Below are positions 9,276 to 17,300 of a stretch of 52,270 nt of DNA, piece after piece. The notes under the pieces were generated by a model. The model saw only the letters and a program-made list of their open reading frames with translations, was not told where the DNA came from and searched no databases. The position numbers and the translations under genes are program-made. This stretch comes from Saccharofermentans sp. (GTDB taxonomy: Bacteria; Bacillota; Clostridia; Saccharofermentanales; Saccharofermentanaceae), in contig JAKSRD010000014.1 of NCBI GenBank assembly GCA_024403795.1, forward strand, positions 1 through 52,270, in the 5' to 3' direction. Each line of letters opens with the position of its first letter. Within the stretch, counting starts at the first letter, position 1.

Positions 9276-9779
9276 ATGCAAATACGAAGTGAAGGAAATG
9301 ACGAGAGTTATCTTCCTCAAGTTATGAGTATGAATCCCACTGATCTCATCAAGTGGTGCAAGAACAGAAAGCAATTCCTCGGTCTTTCCAATCAGCGTCT
9401 TGCTGATGAGACCGGTGTTCCCGTCGGAACGATCGACCGTATCATGGCAGGGAAATATACAGAGTTCCGTTACAGTTCGATACAACCGATCGTCGCCGTC
9501 CTCGTCGGTCTCCACGAGGATACGCCGAAGCCGGAAAATGCCGATGCTCAACAGGTTCAGGATTATTACGACACCATTGAAGGTTACAAGCTCATCGTCG
9601 AGAACAAAAACCATATGATCGACGAACTCAAATCAACTTGTGCCGGACTCGCCCGCGAGATCGATTATCTAAAGACCGAGAATGAGCGCAAACACGAAGC
9701 ATTTATCAATCAGCAGGAACACATCAAGTGGCTCGAAAACATCGTTGATGATCTGAGAAAGCACACTTCAGGCAAGTAG
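9276..9779 (+). CDS. XRE-type helix-turn-helix regulator with C-terminal coiled coil
   Basis: 167-residue predicted DNA-binding protein. Residues about 22-75 form a Cro/C1-type HTH (LGLSNQRLADETGVPVGTID, then RIMAGK). The C-terminal half is a long heptad-rich helix (YDTIEGYKLIVENKNHMIDE, then LKTENERKHEAF) suggesting dimerisation through a coiled coil. The ATG at 9276 has AGGAGG eight bases upstream; a second candidate start (MSMNPTDL) lies further in. It is divergent from dfx-tspO across 185 bp, so it may regulate that operon or itself; this is inference. Confidence 0.85.
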   Translation: MQIRSEGNDESYLPQVMSMNPTDLIKWCKNRKQFLGLSNQRLADETGVPVGTIDRIMAGKYTEFRYSSIQPIVAVLVGLHEDTPKPENADAQQVQDYYDTIEGYKLIVENKNHMIDELKSTCAGLAREIDYLKTENERKHEAFINQQEHIKWLENIVDDLRKHTSGK

Positions 9780-9871
9780 TACTGTTGAGTCTATTATTAA
9801 TACGTTAGTTTAATGGACAACACCGACTTCTGCTTCATTATCAGTTCCTAAAAGACTCCGGAGGTATATGT

Positions 9872-10381
9872 ATGTCTGAGAAAATAGTTGTGGCAATGGG
9901 CATTCTGGACGATGCCGCACAGGAATTAATGGGTTCATGGTATAAGGAGCTTCTCGATGCGGGCTTCAAAGGCACGCAGACACCGGGGCTTCCTTTCCAC
10001 ATATCACTTGCGACACTTCCCGTCGAATGCGAAGAAGAAGCGCAGTCATTGGTCGTAAAGGCCGCCGCGAATTTTGCTCCGGTTGATATCCACGTAAGTC
10101 ACCTCGGAATGTTCGCCGGCGGGCATGTTCTTTTCGGTGCGCCTGACGTAAATCCCGAACTTAAGACACTTCACGAAGCTTGTTCAGGCGGACACGAACC
10201 TCCGACGGCATGGGTACCGCACGCAACGGTCATAATGGATGAACCTGACAATATCTGCGCTGAGTTCCCCATTCTGCTTAAGTCCTTCCGTCCTTTCCTC
10301 GCGAAGATCACCCGCATTCAGTTATGTGCCTTCTGGCCGACACGCGAGATCACAACGCTGGAACTTAAAGGGAAGCCGTAA
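9872..10381 (+). CDS. 2H phosphoesterase (2'-5' RNA ligase family)
   Basis: 169-residue protein of the 2H (two-histidine) superfamily, which includes LigT/ThpR cyclic phosphodiesterases acting on RNA ends or cyclic nucleotides. The two catalytic motifs are present: FHISLAT at about residues 47-53 and PHATVIM at about residues 111-117. The size is normal for the family. GGAGG lies well placed before the start. It follows the XRE gene after about 90 bp and is convergent with the next gene. The natural substrate is not predictable. Confidence 0.88.
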   Translation: MSEKIVVAMGILDDAAQELMGSWYKELLDAGFKGTQTPGLPFHISLATLPVECEEEAQSLVVKAAANFAPVDIHVSHLGMFAGGHVLFGAPDVNPELKTLHEACSGGHEPPTAWVPHATVIMDEPDNICAEFPILLKSFRPFLAKITRIQLCAFWPTREITTLELKGKP

Positions 10382-10423
10382 GGATTGCTGCCCTCATAAC
10401 TGATTTTCTGCTCTGATAAACTA

Positions 10424-10453
10424 TGCCCATGCCGAAATGAATCGGCATGGGCA
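10424..10453. terminator. Bidirectional hairpin between convergent genes
   Basis: Perfect 12-bp inverted repeat (TGCCCATGCCGA / TCGGCATGGGCA) with a 6-nt loop, between convergent stop codons at 10381 and 10458. There is no long T run on either side, so termination may be weak; the stem is very stable. Confidence 0.6.
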
Positions 10454-10457
10454 AGTC

Positions 10458-10826
10458 TTATAAGTATCTCAAGAATATTGATTTTATTGTTCCGCTGTTG
10501 ATGTAATTTGTTATATCAACCAGACCAAAGCCTTTTACATTTACGTAATAACGTCCGTTATAGTTGTGTACTTCGTTTGAATTCCACTGAAAGTACCTAG
10601 GAAACGTCACAGCCTTGTATCGTCCATCATACGGCGGATAACCATTCGTTATAGTAATCGAGTGTGCGTGCACGCAATAAAATATTATGCACTTTTGCCC
10701 AACCCCAATCCTCGACGCACTTACCTCGTTTGTCGTGGACAGTTTGCTCGTCGACGGCAACGCCGTCATCACCCCGCAAGCCAAAGCGGCCGACGTAAGC
10801 ATTGCGATGATCTTTTTCATCTTCAT
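10458..10826 (-). CDS. Small secreted protein of unknown function
   Basis: 122-residue protein with a Sec signal peptide (basic MKMKK, hydrophobic core through about residue 25) and a mature part of about 90 residues rich in Tyr, Asn and Gly. I recognise no family; two Cys close together (CIIFYC) could form a disulfide. Composition resembles small exported bacteriocin-like or surface-binding proteins, but nothing specific supports that. AGAGG lies upstream of the ATG. Two palindromes TTTGATNATCAAA sit in its promoter region and suggest a dedicated regulator. Confidence 0.7.
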   Translation of the reverse strand: MKMKKIIAMLTSAALACGVMTALPSTSKLSTTNEVSASRIGVGQKCIIFYCVHAHSITITNGYPPYDGRYKAVTFPRYFQWNSNEVHNYNGRYYVNVKGFGLVDITNYINSGTIKSIFLRYL

Positions 10827-10850
10827 TTTTTAGTACCTCTCTTTTTAAAC

Positions 10851-10953
10851 ACTTTGATAATCAAAGGATTATCAATTCCAATAATATCAAGCCTTTGCAG
10901 GAATTGTTTTAGAAAATGAGGCAAAATTGAGTGAATAGTTTGATTATCAAAGT
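10851..10953. promoter_or_regulatory. Two 13-bp palindromes, probable operators of the small secreted gene
   Basis: ACTTTGATAATCAAA at 10851-10865 and TTTGATTATCAAAGT at 10939-10953 are reverse complements over 15 bp, and each contains the palindrome TTTGATNATCAAA. They lie 25 and 113 bp upstream of the ATG at 10826 on the minus strand. The layout suits a dimeric repressor binding at two sites. A further half-site-like GGATTATCAATT lies between them. Confidence 0.6.
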
Positions 10954-10997
10954 ATTGTGTTCATTTGGGTTATGCAGGTACACCCAAACAACGTGTC

Positions 10998-11075
10998 CCG
11001 GGACTTTTCAGTAAGAAAATACGTTTTTTCTACAAAAAGTACCGGAAGTCCGGGACTTTTCAGTGAGAAAATACG
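10998..11075. repeat. Pair of direct repeats related to the window's left-end repeats
   Basis: CCGGGACTTTTCAGT(A/G)AGA and its continuation AAATACG occur at 10998-11023 and 11050-11075 (26 bp, one difference, offset 52). Between them lies ACGTTTTTTCTACAAAAAGT followed by ACCGGA, closely resembling the repeat at 57-86. This is a second locus of the same dispersed family. Confidence 0.7.
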
Positions 11076-11104
11076 GTCGGTCGATTCATGTAAATAACCG
11101 GCTC

Positions 11105-11261
11105 TTCCCGTTTCCTTGGCGAGGAACGGAAACCAATTCTTACAGTCAATTGTGATAACCCCGGTTCTAAATTGACTGTTTTATCCGGAATTACTCGAAA
11201 ATAGGATTCCGGTTAAATAACACCGCTTAGGCCGATCCTGCTATGAAGCCAAAGCCGGCCT
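11105..11261. repeat. Cluster of unrelated hairpins preceding the TTATCCC array
   Basis: Several inverted repeats follow each other with 15-20-nt loops: ACAGTCAATT (11142-11151) with AATTGACTGT (11170-11179); TTATCCGGAAT (11181-11191) with ATTCCGGTTAA (11206-11216, one mismatch); AGGCCG (11229-11234) with CGGCCT (11256-11261); and a weaker CGTTTCC/GGAACGG pair near 11110-11129. Arm sequences differ but arm and loop sizes resemble those of the following array, suggesting one structured element. Confidence 0.55.
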
Positions 11262-11283
11262 GCAGTATCAAAAGAATACCCGC

Positions 11284-11628
11284 TTATCCCATTTTCACAG
11301 AATAGAAGAATTGGGATAAAATCCTCCTCACTTCTTATCCCATTCTTTCAAAATCAGAGACTTGGGATAAGATTTCACAGTATTCTTATCCCAAACTCGC
11401 AAAATACAACTTTTGGGATAAAAAACGAGCTCATTTCTTATCCCATTTTCGAGAAATTATCAATTTGGGATAAATCAGCCCAATATTCTTATCCCAAACT
11501 TGCAAGAATAGGTCATTTGGGATAAATCAGTTTGGCAATCTTATCCCAAACTCGCAAGAATAAGTCATTTGGGATAAATCAACCCATCAGCCTTATCCCA
11601 AATTCCTTAAAAACAAGAAATGGGATAA
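11284..11628. repeat. Seven-unit array of inverted TTATCCCA/TGGGATAA pairs with 51-52-bp period
   Basis: TTATCCC begins at 11284, 11335, 11386, 11438, 11489, 11541 and 11593; each is followed by TGGGATAA 28-29 bp later (11312, 11363, 11414, 11466, 11518, 11570, 11621). Arms are 8-10 bp (TTATCCCAAA/TTTGGGATAA in the longest), inner spacers about 20 bp, outer spacers about 16 bp. Spacer sequences diverge while arms are constant. No open reading frame spans it. It could be a protein-binding array or a multi-hairpin RNA. It is not a CRISPR array. Confidence 0.9.
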
Positions 11629-12003
11629 TTGCGCTGCACGAATTGCAGAGGCCGGATTCAACTTCAAAGACAGCGGTGAATCAGACCACTCGCCGGATCT
11701 CCGCAAGCTAATCATTCTCACGCTTCATGCCTCGCGTGCTCAACGGAGTCACGACTCACAAAGAAAAGCGGCGCCGACTCAAGATCGACACCGCCCTTCT
11801 ATATATAACTTACTCCCCGAGTTAATAAGAAATAACAAAGAACTTTCTTATTATGTCGACAAAACGCAATCCCATATTTCTTTTCTCCTTTGCAATTGAA
11901 GCTTTGTTGCTCTCTTGCTCATTTATACGAAGAAGAAAACGGAGGTGCTACTGATATATCGACACGTTCATTCCGGCCGGTTCACAGGCGCATGAACGCC
12001 GAC
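11629..12003. other. Intergenic stretch without a supported gene
   Basis: About 375 bp after the repeat array. There is an imperfect GC-rich palindrome around 11768-11797 that may terminate transcription, and an AT-rich segment near 11800-11880. A short open frame starting at 11890 runs into simple repeats and has no ribosome binding site. I see no RNA gene. Confidence 0.5.
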
Positions 12004-12093
12004 TCGTGCTTACTTACCCGTGCTTACTTGCCCGTGCTTACTTACCCGTGCTTATTTGCCTGTGCTTACTTGACCGTGCTTACTTACCCGTGA
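12004..12093. repeat. 14-bp tandem repeat, six copies plus a partial
   Basis: Units such as CCGTGCTTACTTAC run from 12004 to 12087, followed by CCGTGA. Units alternate between ..TTAC and ..TTGC endings, giving a partial 28-bp super-period. The last unit contains the stop codon of the minus-strand gene at 12080, so copy-number change would leave that stop intact but alter its 3' flank. Confidence 0.9.
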
Positions 12094-12661
12094 TCAGCTG
12101 CTCGTTACCGCAGAATTCGCACTTTGCCGACCTGCCGATAATACCGTGAACGAGGCTTCCGCACTTACTGCAATTTGACGTGCCGGGGATCTGAGGCATC
12201 ATGGCATTGAGAACGGTGCCGATGGTACCGCCGATCCTCTCAGCAACATTAATGGGATCACGAGCCGGGAAGAAATTCGTCTCAGCATCCCACTTCGCGA
12301 ACTCCTCCTCACTGCACAAGTTCTGGTGAACCTGGTATACGAACCACTTGGCATCTCTTCTTTGAGCAGCCTCAAAAGTAACCTCGATCTGCATCCTCGT
12401 CGTATAGATATCGACCGTCGGATTCTGGCCCGGATTGTCGTTATACCTGATCTGCGGTCTGCCGTTGTAGGTCTTGAGCTCGCTTATGGGAAACGAGAGC
12501 GTCTCCTTGGTCTTGCCGAACAAGCTTTCGCGCGTCAGCACCATGCGCTTATTCGAGACGAAGATATCGCCCTTGCCCTTGGTTCCTGCAGATGTCTCAA
12601 AATGTACGTCTTCAAACTTAACGAGTACTGTCTCATCAAAGTCGAGTTTTACATCAATCAT
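12080..12661 (-). CDS. PH-like domain protein with C-terminal zinc ribbon
   Basis: 193-residue cytoplasmic protein. The N-terminal ~120 residues look like a bacterial PH/GRAM-type fold (KGKGDIFVSNKRMVLTRES, FPISELKTYNGRPQIRY, VDIYTTRMQIEVTF). The C terminus carries a zinc ribbon, CSKCG ... CEFCG, near residues 160-184. GGAGG precedes the ATG. The stop codon falls inside the 14-bp tandem repeat. It is divergent from the acyltransferase gene, which also ends in a zinc-ribbon-containing region. Function unknown. Confidence 0.8.
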   Translation of the reverse strand: MIDVKLDFDETVLVKFEDVHFETSAGTKGKGDIFVSNKRMVLTRESLFGKTKETLSFPISELKTYNGRPQIRYNDNPGQNPTVDIYTTRMQIEVTFEAAQRRDAKWFVYQVHQNLCSEEEFAKWDAETNFFPARDPINVAERIGGTIGTVLNAMMPQIPGTSNCSKCGSLVHGIIGRSAKCEFCGNEQLITGK

Positions 12662-12786
12662 TACTCATGTCCTCCAAATATTCCATGCAACTCATTATAG
12701 TTCATGCTTACGAAGGTCGCAAATCAGACAACGCGCCCCGGCCTTTTTTGTTGATTTTTGAGTCCTGCTCGAAAACACGTCTTTGT

Positions 12787-12792
12787 TATAAT
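12787..12792 (+). promoter_or_regulatory. -10 element of a probably leaderless transcript
   Basis: A perfect TATAAT lies only six bases before the ATG at 12799 (gtctcc between), so transcription would start at or within a base or two of the start codon. No ribosome binding site is present. The -35 is not convincing. Confidence 0.55.
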
Positions 12793-12798
12793 GTCTCC

Positions 12799-14076
12799 AT
12801 GAAGATTAAAGTTAAGAAAGCCTCCTACCAAGAAGTTGAGGCAATAAAGAAGCCGGAACATAAGCAGCCTGCCAGACAGACAGGTCTGGCGCGGTTCATC
12901 ATGAACACGGTCGCAAGATCGGAACTCAAGGCCGTTAACTTCCGCTTCGAAGAGGTCGGAATGGAGAAGTTAGGCGCAGAAGAGCCGGCTCTGTTCCTCA
13001 TGAATCACTCGAGCTTCACTGATCTTAATATCGCGGCACGCATCCTGAAGAAGAGACAGTATCACATCGTCTGCACAAACGACGGTTTCGTCGGAAAGAA
13101 CGGACTGATGCGTTTTCTCGGATGCATCCCTGCAAAGAAATTCATTAGTGATCTCGTCCTCGTAAAGGACATGAAATATGCGATCGACAAGCTCGGCAGC
13201 TCGATACTGATGTATCCTGAGGCAAGCTATTCTTTCGACGGATCGGAGACACCGCTTCCGGGTTCGCTTGCCAAGAGTCTCAAGCTCCTGAAGGTCCCCG
13301 TCGTCATGATCAAGACCGAAGGAGCTTTCCTTCGTGACCCCTTATACAACTGTCTTCAGAAGCGTCAGGTCGACGTCAGCTCGACAGTCACTTATCTGTT
13401 ATCCGTTGATGACATCAAGAACAAGAGCGTCGAAGAACTGGATGCCGTTCTTACGGAAGCTTTCCGTTACGATCACTTCCGCGCTCAGAAGAAGGCCGGG
13501 ATCAAGGTAACCGAACCGTTCCGTGCCGACGGTCTCCACAGAGCGCTCTATAAGTGTCCCGCCTGCCTTACCGAAGGCAAGATGACGGGCAAGGGAATTT
13601 ATGTTACTTGCGGTAAATGCGGCAAGCAATACGAGCTCACCGAAGAAGGTACTCTTCGTGCCACGAACGGCACGACCGAATATGAATACGTTACCGACTG
13701 GTATAAGTTCGAGCGTGACTCCGTAAGAGAAGAGCTCCTCGCCCACACTTACAAGACGGAGATGCCCGTCGACATCTACATCCTTGCGGATACCAAAGCC
13801 GTCTACGACGTCGGAAGCGGAATCCTCACACATGACGAGAACGGCTTCGTTCTTAAGGGCTGCGACGGCGCACTTGAATATGTTCAGTCGCCCAAGGAAT
13901 CCTACAGCCTTTATTCCGATTACTACTGGTATGAGATAGCGGATGTTGTCTCGATCGGTAATACGACAAGACAGTATTATTGTTTCCCGAAGAATCAAGA
14001 CGAGGCCATCGTTGCCAAAGTGCGTCTTGCCACAGAAGAACTCTACAAACTGAGCCGCGCGGCAAATAAGGAATAA
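12799..14076 (+). CDS. PlsC-like lysophospholipid acyltransferase with zinc-ribbon C-terminal extension
   Basis: 425-residue protein. Residues about 40-210 form a 1-acyl-glycerol-3-phosphate O-acyltransferase domain: NHSSFTDLNIAARIL (the HX4D catalytic motif) and MYPEASYSFDGS (the acceptor-binding region). The C-terminal ~170 residues are not part of PlsC and contain a zinc ribbon, CPAC...CGKCGKQYEL. I chose MKIKVKKAS at 12799: the upstream in-frame codons show no coding character, and a TATAAT sits directly before it. The next gene follows after 5 bp. The role is probably membrane lipid synthesis or remodelling; the acyl acceptor is unknown. Confidence 0.87.
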   Translation: MKIKVKKASYQEVEAIKKPEHKQPARQTGLARFIMNTVARSELKAVNFRFEEVGMEKLGAEEPALFLMNHSSFTDLNIAARILKKRQYHIVCTNDGFVGKNGLMRFLGCIPAKKFISDLVLVKDMKYAIDKLGSSILMYPEASYSFDGSETPLPGSLAKSLKLLKVPVVMIKTEGAFLRDPLYNCLQKRQVDVSSTVTYLLSVDDIKNKSVEELDAVLTEAFRYDHFRAQKKAGIKVTEPFRADGLHRALYKCPACLTEGKMTGKGIYVTCGKCGKQYELTEEGTLRATNGTTEYEYVTDWYKFERDSVREELLAHTYKTEMPVDIYILADTKAVYDVGSGILTHDENGFVLKGCDGALEYVQSPKESYSLYSDYYWYEIADVVSIGNTTRQYYCFPKNQDEAIVAKVRLATEELYKLSRAANKE

Positions 14077-14081
14077 CGGTC

Positions 14082-15020
14082 ATGCCTTCACTACACGACA
14101 CAAAAGGTTTTATCGAATGTACGCAATTTGCACATCTGAAGCTCCGCGAGCCGACAGCTGAAGAATGCAAGATCATCAAGCGTTACGGCAGGTGCGGAAA
14201 AGTAACGGGCGTCATCTGCGGACGCGTTCGGAAGTCGCGCGTTGAGGCGAATCCGCCGCCGACGGGAATTGTGGTGCCCGATGACTATACCAAGGAAAGT
14301 TGCTTTGCGGATATGGTTTTCGAGCAGGAAAGACAGACATATAAGGACATGCCGGTGCCGCCTTATGTCGGAAGCTTCGCGATACAGGATAACCGGCCGG
14401 CACCTGATCCGGGCAGAGAGATCCTGATCGCAAAAGATGACAAGGAGAGGTATTCGGTCATATATAAGGACTGCAGCAAGGAGCAGATGGTTTTCGCGCG
14501 CGACAGATCCGGAGAATACGTAAAGGTCAACACGGCCGGCAAGGTCCTCACCAAGTTTGCTCTCATGCTGCTCATGTGTGTTCCGCTCTTCATCGGACTC
14601 GGCTTCATCATTGCCACCAACAGCTCACTGAACGGTCACCCGAATCATGCGGGCAAAGCAGTTCAGACGGTTGCGGTCATTACCTCTCACGACAGCGAGC
14701 GCATCTCGTCTAACGACCCGTCTTCACCCGGACCGGGTTCCGAATGGGTCTATTGGGTACACGTCAAATACAGCGTCGACGGCAAAGAGATCGAGTCGAC
14801 GGCTTTCTCGCCGATGTACGAGAACAATTTCAAGCCCGTAGGAACACAGCTCTACGTCTATTACGACCCCGAAGAACCTTCCAATGTGGATCTCTACAAA
14901 GATGTGCCGTATTCAAAAGGTTTCCTCGTCGCGGGGATCGTGCTGATCTCCTTGTCCGGAGCAGCTTGGGCGATCTACGCCGTAAACGTTGTAAAGAAAA
15001 AGAATTCTTCTGCAGAATGA
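14082..15020 (+). CDS. Membrane protein with DUF3592-like domain
   Basis: 312-residue protein with an N-terminal cytoplasmic region, a TM near residues 155-178, a DUF3592-type segment (VHVKYSVDGKEIESTAF ... GTQLYVYYDPEEPSNVDLY) and a second TM near residues 282-302. DUF3592 proteins are common, uncharacterised membrane proteins. The N-terminal motif LREPTAEECKIIKRY resembles FREPTEDEMSLIKKL in the protein at 24509-25060, so these are distant paralogues at their N termini. It lies 5 bp after the acyltransferase gene and is therefore in the same operon. Confidence 0.85.
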   Translation: MPSLHDTKGFIECTQFAHLKLREPTAEECKIIKRYGRCGKVTGVICGRVRKSRVEANPPPTGIVVPDDYTKESCFADMVFEQERQTYKDMPVPPYVGSFAIQDNRPAPDPGREILIAKDDKERYSVIYKDCSKEQMVFARDRSGEYVKVNTAGKVLTKFALMLLMCVPLFIGLGFIIATNSSLNGHPNHAGKAVQTVAVITSHDSERISSNDPSSPGPGSEWVYWVHVKYSVDGKEIESTAFSPMYENNFKPVGTQLYVYYDPEEPSNVDLYKDVPYSKGFLVAGIVLISLSGAAWAIYAVNVVKKKNSSAE

Positions 15021-15059
15021 TTCCAAGGTAACGGTTATTCAGAACTTCTCAAGAAAAAA

Positions 15060-15095
15060 GCAGCGGGCGATCGATCCCGCTGCTCTTGTTTTTTT
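15060..15095 (+). terminator. Strong Rho-independent terminator
   Basis: GCAGCGGG/CCCGCTGC stem with 8-nt loop followed by TCTTG and T7, ending the rightward two-gene operon. It lies between convergent genes. Confidence 0.85.
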
Positions 15096-15113
15096 GAATA
15101 TCAGCTTACGGCA

Positions 15114-16052
15114 TTAAGCTGCTTTCTCGTTGCGCTTCCTGATCGAGATGAACAGGATCGAGCACGCGATGAGGAGCATGAGCGTTACGCCGAGACCGCC
15201 CTCAAGTCCGAAGGAACCGCCGTTAATGAGTTCGAGCTTGTTATTGAAAGTTGAGGAAAAGACCATTGGCATATTCAGGCCGCTTACCGGGATGCCGAGG
15301 ATATTGCCCTGCATGAGATTCCATACCGAGTGGCATGCCGCACATGCCCAGATATTATCCGTTCTGATGAACAGGAGCGACATGAAGAGTCCGAACAGGC
15401 AGAGGTTAGCAAATGCCAATGCCGTGATTCCGGGATTGCCCAGATGGAGGACCGCGAAAAGAACGCTGTTAATGATCACACCGAGCGTTACCGAGTAACG
15501 ACGGGCGATGGATGTCATCAGAAATCCTCTGCACATTACCTCTTCCGAGAGGCCCTGGATCAACCAGCCGCTGATGTAGATGAGAAGCGAGACGGCACTC
15601 ATGCCTTCCGGCTTAATGGTCATCGCACCTGTAATGACACAGAAGCCGGCAGCAAAACCCATCAGGAGGATCGCAATGCCTATGCCCATGAGATAGGAGA
15701 CCGGCATATTCTTTTTGATGAAGCCGAGTGTCGTGATCTTACGCTTCTCAAAGATCTTCGCATACAGAATATAAAGTATGATCGGGACTATGGTTAAGTA
15801 TAAGAACACATTCATCCTGTAGTTCTCAAGGAACATCGCCGTCTTATCTTCTCCGTTGTTAAAGAGCTTGCCGACGGCAGTGATAATGTAGCTCGCATAA
15901 GATGAGATGAAGTGATCGATAAAGAACACCACCGCTGTGGCGATCAATATGACGATCAGGTTCTGTCCGGGTTTCTTGCCTTCACGGGCCCGTGCCTTTG
16001 CGTTTGCACGTGCCTCTTCTATTGGAACTGACGTTCCGAAAATCTCTACCAT
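15114..16052 (-). CDS. CPBP family intramembrane glutamic endopeptidase
   Basis: 312-residue polytopic protein of the CAAX protease/bacteriocin-processing (CPBP, Abi) family. The motifs are visible: LSEEVMCRGFL (EExxxR) around residue 165 and SVLFAVLHLGN (FxxxH) around residue 200. About eight TM segments. GGGGAG precedes the start. Members range from peptide maturation to immunity; no partner peptide is adjacent, although a GG-leader peptide is encoded 9 kb to the right. Confidence 0.92.
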   Translation of the reverse strand: MVEIFGTSVPIEEARANAKARAREGKKPGQNLIVILIATAVVFFIDHFISSYASYIITAVGKLFNNGEDKTAMFLENYRMNVFLYLTIVPIILYILYAKIFEKRKITTLGFIKKNMPVSYLMGIGIAILLMGFAAGFCVITGAMTIKPEGMSAVSLLIYISGWLIQGLSEEVMCRGFLMTSIARRYSVTLGVIINSVLFAVLHLGNPGITALAFANLCLFGLFMSLLFIRTDNIWACAACHSVWNLMQGNILGIPVSGLNMPMVFSSTFNNKLELINGGSFGLEGGLGVTLMLLIACSILFISIRKRNEKAA

Positions 16053-16380
16053 GTTTTTCTCCCCATGTCTGAATTATATTTCTTAATGACAGAAGGATTA
16101 TACTCCCGATCCTGAGTTGTGCTTCTTTACACTTTGTGGCAAATATTCAGAGAAATCGACATTCCGCACCGTTCACCGCAACTTTGCCGCATGAAAATGC
16201 ACCCGGCCGGCCTTTTCGCGCGGCAGAACATGGAAAAACTCGAAAAAATCACAGGTTATCCTACTATTTAATGCAATCTATCGGGTATTAAATCATAACT
16301 ATAGTTGGTATAGTGTAGTTTAGTATGGAACGGCGAATGAGCGCCGGCGTGCTAAAGCTATTCCGAAGGAGTAAAGGATA
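16053..16380. other. Intergenic region upstream of two divergent genes
   Basis: 328 bp between the divergent CPBP and GNAT genes. It contains short palindromes (AACTATAGTT near 16300, CCGGCCGG near 16204) and AT-rich promoter-like sequence near 16260-16325. I see no gene and no clear riboswitch. Confidence 0.5.
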
Positions 16381-17130
16381 ATGCATTTAATTACTGACTA
16401 TGCAAGCATTGAACAACTGAGCATTTTGCTCGATGTTGAGAAGGCATACCCGTTCTCGATCGTAGACGGTTATCAGAGCGGCGAAGTTTTCGTCAATGAT
16501 CTTGCTGATCCGACAGTAGCTTTATTCTGGCATCACAGCGGTTTTGCCTTCATCGCAGGCGAGTGCAACCGCGCGTTCCTCGATGAGGTCCACGAGATGA
16601 TGCTTAATCCTACTCCGGAACATTGCAACAGAATGATCGTACAGGCAAGAGACCTCAGTCTCTTCAACGACTACGAAGACGTTACACGCTACAAGCGTTA
16701 TACTTTCTCACTCAAGAAGGAAGCACCGGAACTCGTTGTTCCCGAAGGCTGCGAACTTCGCGAGATCACTGCAGATGATTTTGACAAACTCGAAGCAAGG
16801 ATCAGACCTGCTGACTACTGGAAGGACGCAGCTGAGTTCTCCAAGAACGGCTTCGGCTATATGCTTACACAGGGCGACGAGATCCTCGCCTTCGCATTCT
16901 CTGCCGCTGTCTCCAACAAGAGAGTCGACATCGGCGTAGATACATTTGAGAAGTATCGCGAGCACGGCTACGGTAAGGTTGTTGCGGCAGCTATGGTCCA
17001 GGAGATCAACCGTCGACACAAGACACCCGTCTGGGCTTGCATCGAAGAGAACGAAGCATCACACCATCTGGCTTGCGCGATCGGATTCGATATTTTCGAG
17101 CTGCATCCTTACTACAAGATCCAGAAGTGA
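16381..17130 (+). CDS. GNAT family N-acetyltransferase
   Basis: 249-residue protein in which the C-terminal half carries a GNAT fold: VDIGVDTFEKYREHGYGKVV resembles the acetyl-CoA-binding motif (R-x-x-G-x-G/A), and WACIEENEASHHLACAIGF is the typical following helix. The N-terminal half (DPTVALFWHHSGFAFIAGE) matches the arrangement of the 'GNAT acetyltransferase' type PF12746. Start supported by GAAGGAG. The acceptor substrate is unknown. The gene is followed by a terminator. Confidence 0.9.
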   Translation: MHLITDYASIEQLSILLDVEKAYPFSIVDGYQSGEVFVNDLADPTVALFWHHSGFAFIAGECNRAFLDEVHEMMLNPTPEHCNRMIVQARDLSLFNDYEDVTRYKRYTFSLKKEAPELVVPEGCELREITADDFDKLEARIRPADYWKDAAEFSKNGFGYMLTQGDEILAFAFSAAVSNKRVDIGVDTFEKYREHGYGKVVAAAMVQEINRRHKTPVWACIEENEASHHLACAIGFDIFELHPYYKIQK

Positions 17131-17179
17131 ATGGCCGCTTCTTCGTCTGACCTGATCGAATAAAGAATTCAAAAATAAA

Positions 17180-17213
17180 CGCCGGGAAGGAATTCACCCT
17201 CCCGGCGCTTTTT
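17180..17213 (+). terminator. Rho-independent terminator after the GNAT gene
   Basis: CGCCGGG/CCCGGCG stem extended by inner AGG/CCT pairs, followed by CTTTTTAT. Confidence 0.85.
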
Positions 17214-17300
17214 ATGTTCTCACTGTCCGGGGCGCGCCGTCACATCCGGTGCTTCGGTGCTTCGGCACACCCGCATTCCGGCAGTTGATCCGGATCCGTT

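Noticed and set aside
11284..11628. CRISPR array
   Set aside because: The conserved arms are only 8-10 bp, alternate in orientation, and no cas genes are present. CRISPR repeats are 23-47 bp and in one direction.
11890..12093. Short gene at 11890
   Set aside because: Its second half is translation of the 14-bp repeat (LLTRAYLPVLTYP type) and it has no ribosome binding site.
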